A stretch of DNA of 64,000 nucleotides from an uncultured Roseibium sp. (GTDB lineage Bacteria > Pseudomonadota > Alphaproteobacteria > Rhizobiales > Stappiaceae). Positions within the stretch are counted from its first letter, which is position 1; each line of letters opens with the position of its first letter. The position numbers and the translations under genes are program-made. The stretch is taken from the NCBI RefSeq assembly GCF_947496995.1, contig NZ_CANMFD010000004.1:310001-374000 (forward strand), in the 5' to 3' direction. Positions 63,300-64,000 of the stretch are shown in pieces. The notes beneath the pieces are model-generated. The model was not told the origin of the DNA, made no database searches, and was given only the letters and a program-made list of their open reading frames with translations.

Positions 63300-64000
63300 C
63301 GCCCGGACGCCAATCGGACCAGCGCCAGAACGCGGCGGCGCTGGTCATTTCCCGTTCTTGCCACCGACAGAACCGTCTTGCGAAACACACCGAGCCTGCG
63401 TTCGAACAGGGCGGCGAACGCCATGGACAGTGCAAAGACGACCGCCAGCAATATGAAATCGTAACCGGGAACGTCACGGAACCGTCCCATCGCGCTGCCT
63501 GCGAACTGCAGCAAGGGATAGTGGACAAGGTAGAGCGAAAAACTACCCCCCGCCGCCCAGACCACCGCCTTGCGCAGATCAGCCGGCACACGTGAGAGAG
63601 CGCCGGACCGAGTGAGCGCCGCGACACCGGCGAAATTCACCGCGACCAGCACCGCCAGCATGTTGTTCCAGAAGAATTCATCCGAAAAGCGCAACAGCAT
63701 GCCGATCTGTGCATTCGTCAGACCTGACCCCTGTTCGGTGAGTTGCATGAGCAGGCCGGGAACGTCTCCGGCGAGACAAAGACCATAGACGGCGACCGGT
63801 CCTGCAATCATTGCCCACGACAGCGCCGGACCTGCACGGAAGTCCGGCCGGGAGATCACCTTCCAGGTCCAGACACCTGCGAGCCAGGCCGGCAGCAGCA
63901 ACAGCGGTTTGTAACCGCACAACAGCGCTATCAGACACAGGACGACAAGTCGGACGCCGCCGCGCAAATAGACCGCCGCGGCAAACAGACAGTAGTAGGC
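63296..64000 (-). CDS. acyltransferase family 3 protein, 5'-truncated by the window edge
   Basis: The frame is open from the stop (63296-63298) through position 64000, giving at least 234 C-terminal residues. It has several membrane helices (LVVLCLIALLCGY, AGVWTWKVI, LFWAA-like segments), then FSLYLVHYPLLQFAG, the C-terminal signature of acyltransferase-3 (OafA/NodX-like) proteins. The annotated TTG at 63967 is therefore not the start. Such enzymes O-acetylate or succinylate exopolysaccharide, lipopolysaccharide or peptidoglycan sugars; the catalytic N-terminal His lies beyond the window. Confidence 0.75.
   Translation of the reverse strand, partial: AYYCLFAAAVYLRGGVRLVVLCLIALLCGYKPLLLLPAWLAGVWTWKVISRPDFRAGPALSWAMIAGPVAVYGLCLAGDVPGLLMQLTEQGSGLTNAQIGMLLRFSDEFFWNNMLAVLVAVNFAGVAALTRSGALSRVPADLRKAVVWAAGGSFSLYLVHYPLLQFAGSAMGRFRDVPGYDFILLAVVFALSMAFAALFERRLGVFRKTVLSVARTGNDQRRRVLALVRLASGR

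Overview
The window is a high-GC, densely packed chromosomal segment of an alphaproteobacterium. It most resembles a marine or host-associated member of the Hyphomicrobiales (Rhizobiales), and Stappiaceae-like genera such as Roseibium/Labrenzia or Stappia are my best guess. Supporting evidence: a giant coiled-coil protein resembling the rhizobial GROWTH POLE RING (GPR) protein, a frcR-frcB-frcC-frcA-frcK fructose locus in the rhizobial order, a PlcP/Agt-type lipid-remodelling pair, a DgcN/DgcA D-glutamate pair, and an ilvB leader peptide of alphaproteobacterial type. No phage, plasmid, IS element or CRISPR array is visible. Taxonomy is inferred from gene content only.

Layout. 0-6.1 kb: a small hypothetical gene and the 1,791-residue GPR-like protein, whose core is 94 unbroken 11-residue repeats. 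6.1-11.2 kb (minus strand): a four-gene Mce/Mla-type lipid transport operon (STAS-permease, ATPase, long MlaD-like MCE protein, PqiC-like lipoprotein). 11.4-13.4 kb: dgcN-dgcA. 13.4-19.0 kb: MFS transporter, CheZ-like phosphatase, threonine/serine dehydratase, agt and plcP. 19.3-25.8 kb: an unusual SDR, a FadL-type porin, and a TPP-riboswitch operon thiM-thiD plus an orphan TRAP solute-binding protein. 25.9-31.0 kb: DMT transporter, SbmA/BacA transporter, orphan CoxL-like molybdenum hydroxylase subunit. 31.2-33.8 kb: RimK with a retropepsin-like protein and an AstE/aspartoacylase-like M14 enzyme. 34-41 kb: VOC protein, DMT transporter, acyl-CoA ligase, AAA ATPase, adenine deaminase.

41.4-53.6 kb is a coherent sugar module. 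FrcR (ROK) precedes a fructose-type ABC transporter (FrcBCA), a PfkB kinase, zwf, edd, eda, a tandem PilZ-like protein and divergently placed pgi. Together they take fructose to fructose-6-phosphate, glucose-6-phosphate, 6-phosphogluconolactone and 6-phosphogluconate, then KDPG and pyruvate plus glyceraldehyde-3-phosphate. The lactonase gene pgl, often found between zwf and edd, is absent.

53.8-59.1 kb: three tandem glycine-zipper lipoproteins, alanine dehydrogenase with a divergent Lrp-type regulator, an SMP-30 lactonase-family protein, and an exported protein made of 23-residue repeats. 59.1-64 kb: trhO, tRNA-Lys(CUU), and ilvB-ilvN behind a classical attenuator whose leader peptide carries Leu-Ile-Leu-Val-Val-Val. 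The window ends inside an acyltransferase-3-type gene.

Two families of dispersed intergenic hairpin repeats are scattered through the window. One has terminal inverted repeats and looks MITE-like. The most unusual observations are the perfect hendecad array, the riboswitch-controlled TRAP binding protein, the MITE-like repeats, the PAVY/VLVQP repeat protein and the ilv leader.
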